Of a stretch of 64,000 nucleotides of DNA, positions 1-8,407 are shown in pieces (the stretch's first letter is position 1; each line of letters starts with the position of its first letter). The DNA is from Rhodospirillales bacterium (GTDB lineage Bacteria > Pseudomonadota > Alphaproteobacteria > Reyranellales > Reyranellaceae). Under the pieces are notes generated by a model. That model was not told the origin of the DNA, did no database searches, and saw nothing but the letters and a program-made list of their open reading frames with translations. The stretch is from contig CP064988.1 in assembly GCA_016699855.1 (NCBI GenBank), forward strand, positions 3,996,501-4,060,500, given 5' to 3'. The translations under genes were made by a program, and so were the position numbers.

Positions 1-143
1 CGGCGGACGGCGGGCGTACGGCGCGCCGGCGGGCGGGCATTGGGCACGGTCATGGAGTCCCGTCCGTGATGGTGGCGCCCTGATGCTGCCGCCGTCGCGT
101 CGCGCGGTCGTTGATCGTCGTCAATCCCGCGCCGTGCCGCGCC

Positions 144-1769
144 TCAGATCCTCAGCTCGCTGAAGAAGTCGTTGCCCTTGTCGTCGGTGACGATGAATGC
201 GGGGAAGTCCTCGACCTGGATGCGCCAGATCGCCTCCATGCCGAGCTCGGGGTACTCCAGCACCTCGACCTTGCGGATGTTGTTCTTGGCCAGGATCGCG
301 GCCGGTCCGCCGATCGAGCCGAGGTAGAAGCCGCGGTGCTTCCTGCAGGCGTCGACGACCTGCTTCGAGCGGTTGCCCTTGGCCAGCATCACCATCGACC
401 CGCCGGCGGCCTGGAACAGGTCGACGTAGGAATCCATGCGGCCGGCCGTGGTCGGGCCGAACGAGCCGGACGGCATGCCGGCCGGTGTCTTGGCGGGGCC
501 GGCGTAGTAGACGGGGAAGTCCTTGAAGTACTGCGGCAGGCCCTCGCCGCGGTCCAGCCGCTCCTTGAGCTTGGCGTGCGCCGAGTCGCGGGCCACGATC
601 AACGTGCCGGTCAGGCTGACGCGCGTCTTGACGGGATGCCTGGTCAGCGTCGCCAGCGTGTGCGCCATGCCCTTGTCGAGATCGACCGGCACGACCTCGC
701 CCGAGAGCTGCGCCGGCTCGGTGTCGGGCAGGTACTGCGCCGGGTTGGTCTCGAGCTGCTCGAGATACACGCCGTCCTTCGTGATCTTGCCCAGCGCCTG
801 GCGGTCGGCCGAGCAGGACACCCCGATGCCGATCGGCACCGAGGCGCCGTGGCGCGCCAGCCGGATCACGCGCACGTCGTGACAGAAGTACTTGCCGCCG
901 AACTGCGCGCCGATGCCCATCTTCCTGGTCAGCTCGAGGACTTTCGCCTCCATGCCACGGTCGCGGATGGCGACGCCGCCCTTGCCGCCGGTCTCCGGCA
1001 ACCCGTCGAGGTAGCGCGTCGAGGCCAGCTTCACCGTCTTGAGATTCAGCTCGGCCGAGGTGCCGCCGACGACGATCGCGAGGTGGTAGGGCGGACACGC
1101 CGCCGTGCCCAGCGTGCGGATTTGCGCGTCGAGGAATTTCAGCAGGGCGGCCTCGTTGAGGACCGCCGGGGTCTGCTGGTGCAGGTAGGTCTTGTTGGCC
1201 GAGCCGCCGCCCTTGGCGATGAACAGGAATTTGTAGGCGTCGCCCTCGGTGGCGTAGATCTCGATCTGCGCCGGCAGATTGGTGCCGGTCTGCGCCTCCT
1301 GGAACATCGACAGCGGCGCGACCTGCGAATAGCGCAGGTTCGTCTCGGTGTAGGTCTTGAACACGCCCTTGGCGATCGCCTCCTCGTCGCCGCCGCCGGT
1401 CCACACGCGCTGGCCCTTCTTGCCCATCACGATGGCGGTGCCGGTGTCCTGGCACATCGGCAGCACGCCGCCGGCGCTGATGTTGGCGTTCTTCAGCAGT
1501 TCCAGCGCGACGTATTTGTCGTTGGTCGTGGCCTCGGGATCGTCGAGGATCGCCGCGAGCTGCTTGAGGTGCCCCGGGCGCAGCAGGTGGGAGATGTCGT
1601 GGAACGCCCGCGCCGTCAGCGTCGTCAGGGCCTCCGGATCGACCGTCAGCACGTTTTGGCCGTTGAAGCTGGCGGTGCCGACGAAATCTGACGTCAGCTT
1701 GCGGTAGGGCGTCGTGTCCTCGCCCGGCGGGAACATCTCCTGGAAAACGAATTCGGCCATGGCGGACAT
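144..1769 (-). CDS. class I (4Fe-4S) fumarate hydratase
   Basis: A 541-residue protein with the single-chain architecture of class I fumarases: the N-terminal Fe-S dehydratase domain is followed by the C-terminal beta domain. Cysteines that can ligate the cluster are visible in LPMCQDTG, ACPPYHLAIVVGG and GVSCSADRQALGK, and the C-terminal part carries GPTTAGRMDSYVDLFQ. By family knowledge it interconverts fumarate and malate in the TCA cycle using an oxygen-sensitive [4Fe-4S] cluster. The start at MSAMAEF is used; the second Met, three codons in, is an equally good alternative. It lies upstream of sspB on the same strand in transcription order sspB then fumarase, with a gap of about 50 bases. 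Length and motifs are complete, so the call is firm. Confidence 0.95.
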   Translation of the reverse strand: MSAMAEFVFQEMFPPGEDTTPYRKLTSDFVGTASFNGQNVLTVDPEALTTLTARAFHDISHLLRPGHLKQLAAILDDPEATTNDKYVALELLKNANISAGGVLPMCQDTGTAIVMGKKGQRVWTGGGDEEAIAKGVFKTYTETNLRYSQVAPLSMFQEAQTGTNLPAQIEIYATEGDAYKFLFIAKGGGSANKTYLHQQTPAVLNEAALLKFLDAQIRTLGTAACPPYHLAIVVGGTSAELNLKTVKLASTRYLDGLPETGGKGGVAIRDRGMEAKVLELTRKMGIGAQFGGKYFCHDVRVIRLARHGASVPIGIGVSCSADRQALGKITKDGVYLEQLETNPAQYLPDTEPAQLSGEVVPVDLDKGMAHTLATLTRHPVKTRVSLTGTLIVARDSAHAKLKERLDRGEGLPQYFKDFPVYYAGPAKTPAGMPSGSFGPTTAGRMDSYVDLFQAAGGSMVMLAKGNRSKQVVDACRKHRGFYLGSIGGPAAILAKNNIRKVEVLEYPELGMEAIWRIQVEDFPAFIVTDDKGNDFFSELRI

Positions 1770-1823
1770 CTCCCGGCGCGGCGCGCGCCGGAAGCGGCGG
1801 CCCCGTCACCCGATCTGGAAACC

Positions 1824-2378
1824 CTATTTCTTGCGGAAGGCGTCGAGGGTGACGACCTTGGCGCCGCCGCCGTCCTTCGGAGCCTCGGCGGGCGCCGCCT
1901 CGGCCGGCGTCGCGGAGTCGTCCGCCACCGGGCCCGTGTCGGCGGCGGGCGCCGCGCCGGTCGATCCGGGTCCGGCCAGCGCCGGGCGGCGCTCCGGCGC
2001 CGGCAGCGCGGCCGACGCGGCGGCGCCCTTCTTCTCGAACTGCAGCCCGAAGCGCACCGACGGATCGACGAACGCCGACAGCGCCGCGAACGGCACGCGC
2101 AGCCGCTCGTTGCGCTTGTTGAAGCTGACCGTGACCACGAAGGCGTCGTCGAACACCTCCAGCCCCCAGTACTGGTGCTGGAGCACGATCGTCATGTCGT
2201 CGGGGTACTTCTCGCGCAGGTAGGCGGGCGCCTCGACGCCGGGCTCGTCGGTGCGGAAGCTGATGTAGAAATGGTGGGCGCCGGGCAGGCCTTTCTCGGC
2301 GGCATGCGCGAGCACGCGCCGCACCACGCCGCGCAGCGCGTCGTCGACCAGCGATTCGTAGTGGAAACGGTCCGTCAT
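1824..2378 (-). CDS. sspB: SspB-family ClpXP adaptor
   Basis: A 184-residue protein beginning MTDRFHYESLVDDALRGVV. The longer reading frame upstream is low-complexity read-through of the kinase tail region. Residues 1 to about 120 form the SspB fold; YISFRT, YPDDMTIVLQHQYWGLEV and FVVTVSFN are typical of the alphaproteobacterial branch. A disordered Ala/Pro-rich linker of about 55 residues follows, ending in VVTLDAFRKK, the kind of tail that docks on the ClpX zinc domain. Family role: it tethers ssrA-tagged polypeptides to ClpXP for degradation. The tmRNA that makes such tags lies 2.5 kb away at 4842-5127. It is followed by the fumarase gene on the same strand. Confidence 0.92.
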   Translation of the reverse strand: MTDRFHYESLVDDALRGVVRRVLAHAAEKGLPGAHHFYISFRTDEPGVEAPAYLREKYPDDMTIVLQHQYWGLEVFDDAFVVTVSFNKRNERLRVPFAALSAFVDPSVRFGLQFEKKGAAASAALPAPERRPALAGPGSTGAAPAADTGPVADDSATPAEAAPAEAPKDGGGAKVVTLDAFRKK

Positions 2379-2460
2379 CTTTCCGGCGATCCGAGGGAGG
2401 CGCCAGATTTGGCGGCCCGGTGCCAACCTGTCAACGGCCGCGTCCGCCGGCCGTTCCCGG

Positions 2461-4739
2461 CTACTGGCGGAACATCCGCACGCCGTAGACGCAGCCCTCC
2501 GTCGTCTCCATCGAGAAACTGTCGAACTTGCCGCGGGCGGTGCGCACCTGCAGGGGGGCGCCGAACGACACGTCGTGGACGTTGTTGTTCGGCTTGCCGA
2601 CACGCATCTGCGCCGGCGCCCCGACGCTGGTCGATCCGCGGAAGATCCACTGCGTGACGGTGCCGTTGAGCGTGAACTGCTTCGGGCAGGAACCGGCGCG
2701 GCCGTCGCGCGTCAGCGTCGCCGATCCGAACCAGCGTCCGTCGAACACCGCCAGCGGGTCGGTCGATGGCGGCGGCGGCGGTGGCGGCTTCGGCTGGACC
2801 ACGGGTGGCGGTTTCGGCTGCGCGATCGGCGGCGGCGGCACGACCGGCGGCGGTGGCGTCACCGGCGGTGGTGGCGCCGGGATCGACGGCTGCGCCTCGG
2901 CCTGCGGCGTGACCGGCGACGGGTCGATAGCTGGCGTAACGGGCGCGGGGTCGGTCGTCGTGCGGCCCTCGCCACCGGGCTTGGCCGCCTCCGCGCGCCG
3001 GCGTTCGGCCTCGCGCTCGCGCTCCTCGGCCTCCAGCCGCTCTTTCTCCTTCGCCTCGGCCTCCTGCCGCTCCTTTGCCTTGGCTTCGGCCTCGAGCCGA
3101 GCCTTCTCCTTGGCCTCGGCGTCGAGTCGGGCGCGCTCCTTGTCCTTGGCCTCGGCCTCCGCCTTGGCCTTCTCCTTGGCTTCCGCCTCCTGCTTCGCCA
3201 GTTCGGCGGCGCGCCGACGCGCCTCCTCCTCGGCGGGGTCGACGGCGATCTCGATCTCGACCTTGCGCGGTTCGCGCGGCCAGAACCACCACGCGGCCGC
3301 GCCACCGGCCGTCAGCAGCACCACGCCGAGCGCCACCAGCAACCAGCCGGCGCCGCCCTTCTTCTTCGCCGCCGGGGCTCGACCGACGCCTGGCCGGGAT
3401 AACCGGGAGCGCCCTTCGACGACGGCCCGGGATAGCCTGGCGCGGCGCCGTAGCCGGGCGGGGCGCCGGGGCCGCTGGCGCCGAACAGCGCGCCGGGATC
3501 GGCGCCGCCGGGACCGCCGCGCGTGGCGTCGCCCCAACCGGGACCGGCGCCCGGCGGAAACGCGCCGCCGGGCGGGGGCGCGCCGAAGGTCTGGCCGGGG
3601 CCGCTGAAACTCTGGCCTGGCGCGGCGTAGCCCTGCCCCGGCCCGCTGAATGTCTGGCCCGGCGCGGCGTAACTCTGGCCCGGTGCGCCGAAACTCTGGC
3701 CGGGGCCTCCGAACGTCTGGCCCGGCCCGCCGCGCGATCCGCCGGGCGCCGCCGCCGCCGCGCCGGCGGCGCCGAGCGCGCCCGCGCCCGCCGCCACGGC
3801 GAAGGCCGGCGCGCCGGTGGTGTTGGGGCCGTCGCCGAACAGCATCTGGCTCCACGCCGCGATCGATTGCGGCCGCCGTTCGATCGACAACGACAATCCC
3901 GCATCGACCGCCGCCAGGAAGCCGGGCGGATAGCGGCCGGCCGCCGCCTGCGTCGCCGGCGTCAGCGTGTCCGACAGCAGACGGCTCGCGGCCTCGACCG
4001 GCGCGGTGCCGGTGATCGCCTGGTACAGCGTCGCGGCCAGCCCGTAGATGTCGCTCCACGGGCCCTGCTTGCCCTCGAAGCCACCGCCGTACTGCTCCGG
4101 CGGCGCGTAGCCGGGCGAGTAGATGCTGGTCATCACCTGCGTGCGCTTGCCGACGTCGGTGCGCGCGGCGCCGAAATCGAGCAGCACGGGTTCGCCGTTG
4201 GTGCGGATGACGATGTTGGCGGGCTTGATGTCGCGGTGCAGGTAGCCGGCGCGGTGGACCGCCTCCATCCCGCGCAGCAGCAACGGCAGCACCGGCGACA
4301 GCCGGTCCCACGGAATCGGCCCGACGCGCTTGATGAGCGACGACAGCGGCTCGCCCTCGACCAGCTCCATCACCATGTAGCCGGTGCCGTTGGCCTCGAG
4401 GAAATCGTGCACGTGCACGATGTTGGGCGCGTCGGCCAGCACGGCGAGCGTGCGCGCCTCGTCGAGGAAGCGGCGCAGACCCCAGTCGAAGGTCTCCTGG
4501 TCGGCCGGCGAGCGCGGCCGCACCTCGACGCCGCCCGTGCGCACGGCCACGTCGTTGGGCAGGAACTCCTTGATCGCCACCGGCCGTCGCAGCCGGTCGT
4601 CGACGGCGCGGTATGTGGTCCCGAACCCGCCCGAGCCGATCACGCTCTGGATGATGTAGGGGCCGAGGCGATAGCCGGTCGGCAGGGCGCCGAAATGGAG
4701 CCCCCGACTGCCGCTGCCGCCACTAGGTCGATCGTTCAT
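2461..4739 (-). pseudogene. transmembrane Ser/Thr protein kinase, frameshifted (kinase 1)
   Basis: Two reading frames together make one protein. Frame A, from ATG 4739 (MNDRPSGG), encodes a complete Hanks-type kinase: glycine loop GSGGFGTTY, VAIKEFLP lysine, HRDIKPANIV catalytic loop and DFGAA. A Gly/Pro-rich juxtamembrane segment with repeated GPGQ(T/S)F units follows. Frame B then supplies the transmembrane helix (GWLLVALGVVLLTAGGAAAWW), an Ala/Glu/Lys coiled coil, a Pro-rich spacer and a C-terminal ectodomain with two Cys (SCPKQF, EGCVYGV). The join falls at the run of four G (plus strand) at 3374-3377, where one extra base would restore the frame. Two intact paralogues lie at 8938 and 14883. 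The gene is either inactivated or carries a sequence error; I favour the latter because both halves keep coding character. Confidence 0.82.
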
Positions 4740-4841
4740 GACACCCCCACCAACGCCCACATTAGCGCGATGAGCGCCCAATCACAACGGGCGTGGCGCT
4801 TTTCGCGCCATCAAGGAGGCGTCGTCCGGGAGTTGAGTGAG

Positions 4842-5127
4842 GGGGCTTCTGTTGCCCGGTGCCCCCCCGAACCGCGCTTACGTCCGCTGTTTAGGCGGCA
4901 GCAGCGAGTGCTACGTTGTCGTTGGCACTTGTGTTTGGCCCGTCACGGCGGAACCATACCGAGCAAAAACCGCGCCTTTACTACGTCCGTCGATCCTGTG
5001 TCGCCCCCATGGAGCGGTCCCTGGAAGGGGACCGCTGGAATTGGTGGAGGCGCCGGGTACTGCCCCCGGGTCCGATCCGTCTATGCCACGCGGCGTTTAT
5101 CGCCATAGCCGGTTGCCCGGCACCCCC
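4842..5127 (-). ncRNA. ssrA: circularly permuted two-piece tmRNA
   Basis: Read on the minus strand the order is acceptor piece, intervening segment, coding piece. The acceptor piece ends in GGCGCCTCCACCA (CCA at 5044-5042), with a T-arm-like CCGGG/CCCGG stem. A 33-base spacer (5041-5009) folds as a hairpin with the arms GCGGTCCC and GGGACCGC. The coding piece starts at 5008 with GGGGGCGACACAGGATCGACGG, the hallmark 5' end of tmRNA. Its first seven bases pair with GCGCCTCC to form the acceptor stem. The tag frame at 4926-4891 reads A-N-D-N-V-A-L-A-A-A-A-stop. The 3' end is set at a GGGGGC/GCCCCC hairpin. The precursor is presumably cut into two RNAs, as known for alphaproteobacteria. Outer ends are approximate. 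Confidence 0.93.
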
Positions 5128-5133
5128 AATATA
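5128..5133 (-). promoter_or_regulatory. probable -10 element of the tmRNA promoter
   Basis: On the minus strand TATATT sits a few bases before the presumed 5' end of the tmRNA precursor. It is an A/T hexamer in otherwise very GC-rich DNA. A weak -35 candidate (CTTCCC, 5157-5152) lies 18 bases further up. The assignment rests on position and composition only. Confidence 0.45.
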
Positions 5134-5305
5134 GGCGCTCCAGCCCGGCGCGGGAAGGGGCGCGGCGGGAGGTGGCGGGGGATCTCGGCGATGTCCGGTG
5201 CCGCCGGCGCTTTCGTCGCCTGACGCGACGGGGTAGCGTGGCGCGCGCGGTCCGTGGGGCGACGAGGCCAGACGCGCGATCCCGTGGCCCGGAGGTTACG
5301 ACGAC

Positions 5306-5992
5306 ATGGCGACCTTCCTGATCTGCCACGGCGCATGGTCGGCCGGCTGGGCCTGGCGCAAGATGCGCCCGCTGCTGCGCGCCGCCGGCCACGACGTGTT
5401 CACGCCGACCTACACGGGGCTGGGCGAGCGCGCTCACCTGGCGCATCCGCTGGTCGACCTTGAGACGCACATCCAGGACGTGCTGGCCGTCGTCGAATGC
5501 GAGGATCTCTCGGATTTCGCGCTGGTCGGCCACAGCTATGGCGGGATGGTCGCGACCGGCGTCGCCGACCGCGTGCCGGAGCGCGTGCGCCAGTTGATCT
5601 ACCTCGACGCCTTCGTGCCCGGCGACGGGCAGTCGCTGAACGACCTGCGCGGCGGCGGCCATGCGCCGCCGCTCGCCGACTGGCTCGTCCCGCCCAATCC
5701 GACGCCACCCGACACGTCGGCCGACGACCTCGCCTGGATCGGGCCGCGCCGGCGGCCGCAGCCGGCCCGGACCTTCGACCAGCGGCTGCGTCTGCGCCAC
5801 GCCGGCCCGCCGCCGTTTCCGCGCGCGTACGTCTTCTGTGCGCGCAAAGGGCCGGACGACCCCTTCCTCCAATTTTCGCGCCGCTTCCGCGACGATCCGG
5901 CGTGGCGCCACGTCGAGATGGACGCCAGCCACAGCCCCAACGTCACCGCGCCGGAGGCGCTGGCGAAGACCCTGTTGGGGCTGCTGGTGTGA
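5306..5992 (+). CDS. alpha/beta hydrolase (EstC/methylesterase-like)
   Basis: A 228-residue alpha/beta hydrolase. The N-terminal strand is followed by HGAWSAGWAW (oxyanion-hole HG motif). The nucleophile elbow is GHSYGG near residue 75, and the catalytic His is in the C-terminal DASHSPNVTAPEALA. This compact form without a large cap resembles the plant methylesterase/EstC group that cleaves small esters. The substrate cannot be told from sequence. The ATG follows GGAGG with good spacing. It stands downstream of the oppositely oriented tmRNA and 64 bases before a pentapeptide-repeat gene on the same strand. Confidence 0.85.
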   Translation: MATFLICHGAWSAGWAWRKMRPLLRAAGHDVFTPTYTGLGERAHLAHPLVDLETHIQDVLAVVECEDLSDFALVGHSYGGMVATGVADRVPERVRQLIYLDAFVPGDGQSLNDLRGGGHAPPLADWLVPPNPTPPDTSADDLAWIGPRRRPQPARTFDQRLRLRHAGPPPFPRAYVFCARKGPDDPFLQFSRRFRDDPAWRHVEMDASHSPNVTAPEALAKTLLGLLV

Positions 5993-6056
5993 GGGAAGGG
6001 CGGGCGGACTGACGCCGCGTCGTCGTGCCGGCCGCGCTTTCGCGAGGAGGTATCGT

Positions 6057-6473
6057 ATGCGTCGTCCTCGTCTGAACCTCGCGTTCTGCGCCGCCTTCAT
6101 CGTGCCCGCGCTGTCGGCCTCGCCGGCGCGCGCCGCGTGCGACGACCCGCCGCGACCGGGCGTCAACTGGGCGGGATGCGACAAGTCCAACGCCAACCTG
6201 CGTGGCGCCGATCTCCAGGGCGCCGACCTCGGCGGTGCCATTTTTCGGCACGCCATCCTGCAGGACGCCAGGCTGATCGGCGCCAACCTGCAGCGCGCCG
6301 ATCTGCGCGGCGCCGACGTGACCAACATCATCCTGGTGAACGCCAATCTCGGTCGCGCCATCCTGCGCGACGTCAACCTGCGCGGCGTCGATCTGACCGG
6401 CGTGACGCTGGGCGGCGCGACCTGGACCGACGGCAGGATCTGCGGCGTCGGTTCGACCGGCCGCTGCCGGTAG
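6057..6473 (+). CDS. secreted pentapeptide-repeat protein
   Basis: A 138-residue protein. An N-terminal signal peptide (LAFCAAFIVPALSASPARA) is followed by a Cys-containing segment and then pentapeptide repeats of the A(D/N)LxG type: ANLRGADLQGADLGGA, ANLQRADLRGAD, ANLGRAILRDVNLRGVDLTG. Such repeats fold as a right-handed quadrilateral beta helix. It ends in a short Cys pair (ICGVGSTGRC). The ATG at 6057 is preceded by GAGGAGG, which decides this start over longer readings. Export to the periplasm is inferred and the function is unknown. Confidence 0.85.
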   Translation: MRRPRLNLAFCAAFIVPALSASPARAACDDPPRPGVNWAGCDKSNANLRGADLQGADLGGAIFRHAILQDARLIGANLQRADLRGADVTNIILVNANLGRAILRDVNLRGVDLTGVTLGGATWTDGRICGVGSTGRCR

Positions 6474-6509
6474 GCTCGCGGGACACGGCGGCCGGGGGGG
6501 CGTGGGCGG

Positions 6510-7223
6510 ATGATCGCGATCGTGCTCGGTGGCGCCGTCGGCGCGCTGGTCGGCTACGGCGCCGGCATGGCCGGCTCGATGCTGGTCATGGGCCGGCTGG
6601 GCGTCTCCGATTTCGAGGGCAAGCGCGCCACGGCCTCCGCGTTCCTCTTTGGACCGGTCGGGGCATTGGCCGGCATCGTGCTGGGCTGCTGGCTGGCGCA
6701 GACTTTCGCGGGCGATGGAGCCAGCCTAGGCGCCACGCTGCGCGGCGTCGGTCTCACGGTCGTCGCCCTTCTCGTCCTTGGCGGCGCGTGGGTCGCCATG
6801 ACCTGGTTCCGGACGGACCAGCCGGTGGTGCGCAACGCCGCGCCGCCGCGACTGGCGTTCGAGTTCCGGGTCCCGGCGGCGCGCGGCTTCCCCGCGGCCG
6901 CGGGCGCCACGCTCGACACCGACAGCAACCGCATGCCGGCCACGATGAAGCCGGGATCGCCGTCGACCGACGGCGACTGGTCGGTTCTGGCCGGCGAGGT
7001 CGAGATCTACTATCGCGCCACGTGGCGCCGCCTCGTGCTCGATCTCGGCGGCGGCCGGCAACTCCTGTTCGATCCCGGTCTGCCGCGGGTGCCGGCGAAA
7101 TCCACGGATTGGAGCGCGTGGCGGCGCGCCGAAGGCGTGTTCTCGGCGCCGGGGCAGACGACGGCCGGCGCGCCGGGACCGGACGACGTCGTCGAGATGC
7201 GCGGCCGTGTCGTCGCCACCTGA
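6510..7223 (+). CDS. membrane protein of unknown function
   Basis: A 237-residue protein I do not recognise. Residues 1-90 hold three hydrophobic segments: a Gly-rich first helix with GAVGALVGYGAGMAG, a second around LFGPVGALAGIVLGCWLA, and a third around VVALLVLGGAWVAMTWF. Residues about 100-237 form a soluble, probably periplasmic domain with WSVLAGEVEIYYRATWRRLVLDLGGGRQLLFDPGLP. It overlaps the next gene by 17 bases if that gene starts at the GTG, suggesting coupled translation. The start is the first ATG after the pentapeptide gene; the upstream GGGGGG run may serve as ribosome binding site. Confidence 0.6.
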   Translation: MIAIVLGGAVGALVGYGAGMAGSMLVMGRLGVSDFEGKRATASAFLFGPVGALAGIVLGCWLAQTFAGDGASLGATLRGVGLTVVALLVLGGAWVAMTWFRTDQPVVRNAAPPRLAFEFRVPAARGFPAAAGATLDTDSNRMPATMKPGSPSTDGDWSVLAGEVEIYYRATWRRLVLDLGGGRQLLFDPGLPRVPAKSTDWSAWRRAEGVFSAPGQTTAGAPGPDDVVEMRGRVVAT

Positions 7224-7854
7224 CGCGCCCGCGCCGCCTGCGGCGATGACGGCCGAGGATGCGCGCGAGCTACAGCGCTTCCCGCCGGCGCTGCGCGCGC
7301 TGATCGACGACGAGCTGGCCGCCGGCAACGCGGTCGTCGAGGTCGGTGGCGGATTCCCGGCGCCGCCGGCCGGCGCCCTCGTCAAGCTGGCGCGGCAGGT
7401 GACAACGCGGCCGCGCGAGTCGGGAGGCGGGCTGGCGTTCCGCGCGCGCGACAGCTCGACATGCTCCGGCGAATGGACCGACTCCGACGGCTTCTTCTTC
7501 GCGCTGGAGCCGCCGTCGACTGCCGGCCCCGCGCCGGACATGGACGCGATCCGGGCCCGGGCGTCGCCGCCCGCGCCGCCGTCGGGCGCGCCAGCGCCGC
7601 CGCCCTTCACGGTCGAGGTCGATCCGCGCGGCGAGATGCTGATCTACCGCGAGGCCGACCGGCGGGCGACGGTGGTCTGCACCTTCACCGGCGATCCCCG
7701 CATCGCGCCGCGCACGCTCGACGGCTGGTGGCATCCGGCGGAACGGCGCACGTCGCCGATGACGCCGGAGGAGGCCCGCGTGTTGATCGACCGCATCGCG
7801 GACCATTGCCGACGCCACCTCGGTATGCCGCGCCTGACCGTCGAGAAGGACTGA
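7207..7854 (+). CDS. hypothetical protein, probable partner of the preceding membrane protein
   Basis: A 215-residue reading frame opening with GTG at 7207; an alternative ATG at 7246 (MTAEDARELQRF) would avoid the 17-base overlap with the upstream gene. The middle resembles the upstream protein's soluble domain in tone (LAFRARDSSTCSGEWTDSDGFFFAL), and the C-terminal half has FTVEVDPRGEMLIYREADRRATVVCTFTGDPR, then a helical end with two His. No signal peptide or transmembrane helix is seen. Codon usage is consistent with a real gene, but no family is recognised. Confidence 0.55.
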   Translation: MSSPPDAPAPPAAMTAEDARELQRFPPALRALIDDELAAGNAVVEVGGGFPAPPAGALVKLARQVTTRPRESGGGLAFRARDSSTCSGEWTDSDGFFFALEPPSTAGPAPDMDAIRARASPPAPPSGAPAPPPFTVEVDPRGEMLIYREADRRATVVCTFTGDPRIAPRTLDGWWHPAERRTSPMTPEEARVLIDRIADHCRRHLGMPRLTVEKD

Positions 7855-8014
7855 CGCGTCCGCGCGCCGCGTCTCGGGGAGGGGGTCGTTGGGCGGCCGC
7901 GACCCTGCGGCCACTGGAGGCTGGACGCGGCGTCCGATGTGGCTCAACGTTGCGCTCGGACGCGCCGTGGCGGGCGTCGATCGTCGTTCATTCCGGCGAC
8001 ACGAGGAGATTTGC

Positions 8015-8407
8015 ATGCGGAAATTCATCGCCGCCGTCGCGCTGGCGGGTGCCTGCGTCGCTGGCGCCGCGCAGGCCCAACAGGGCCATTCCGATCTGAC
8101 CCAGGCCTGCGCGGCCGAGGCGGCCCGGCAGCGTCTCGACGGCCAGCCGATGGCCGACTTCCTCTCGGCGTGCTGGGCCGGCCGCGTCTCGCTGCCGGGC
8201 CTCGACCAACGCTGCGACGCCGAGGGCCGCCGGCGGACCTTGGCGGGCGAGGCACTGACCGCGTTTAAGAAGCTGTGCACGGGCGGCCAGGTCGCGCTGC
8301 CGCCGCCGGCGGGCGCCGCGCCGCCGACCTGCGATAGCCAGGGCCGCCGCATGGGCCTGGCCGGCGAGGAGCTCGCGACTTTCATCAAGCGGTGCATGGC
8401 CGGCTAG
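8015..8407 (+). CDS. secreted protein with three PsiF-like repeats
   Basis: A 130-residue exported protein. The signal peptide ends at AQA/QQ around residue 22. The mature part consists of three repeats with the pattern Cys, Arg-rich segment, L-x-G, five residues, F, three residues, Cys: CAAEAARQRLDGQPMADFLSAC, CDAEGRRRTLAGEALTAFKKLC and CDSQGRRMGLAGEELATFIKRC. The spacing matches the PsiF repeat of phosphate-starvation-inducible proteins. Each unit could form a helical hairpin closed by a disulfide. The ATG follows ACGAGGAG at good spacing. The phosphate link is a family association only. Confidence 0.75.
   Translation: MRKFIAAVALAGACVAGAAQAQQGHSDLTQACAAEAARQRLDGQPMADFLSACWAGRVSLPGLDQRCDAEGRRRTLAGEALTAFKKLCTGGQVALPPPAGAAPPTCDSQGRRMGLAGEELATFIKRCMAG

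Noticed and set aside
1..143. Fragment of a gene at the left edge
   Set aside because: No frame shows a recognisable motif; the stretch past the fumarase stop seems non-coding.
3374..3377. Programmed -1 frameshift in kinase 1
   Set aside because: The site lacks a slippery heptamer and stimulating structure, and the paralogues are read without shift; a missing base is simpler.
4842..5127. Alphaproteobacterial 6S RNA or similar sRNA on the plus strand
   Set aside because: The minus strand carries the CCA end, acceptor pairing and tag frame of tmRNA.
4837..5223. Plus-strand ORF of 128 residues
   Set aside because: It is the reverse complement of the tmRNA; the sequence is explained by RNA pairing and the tag frame on the other strand.
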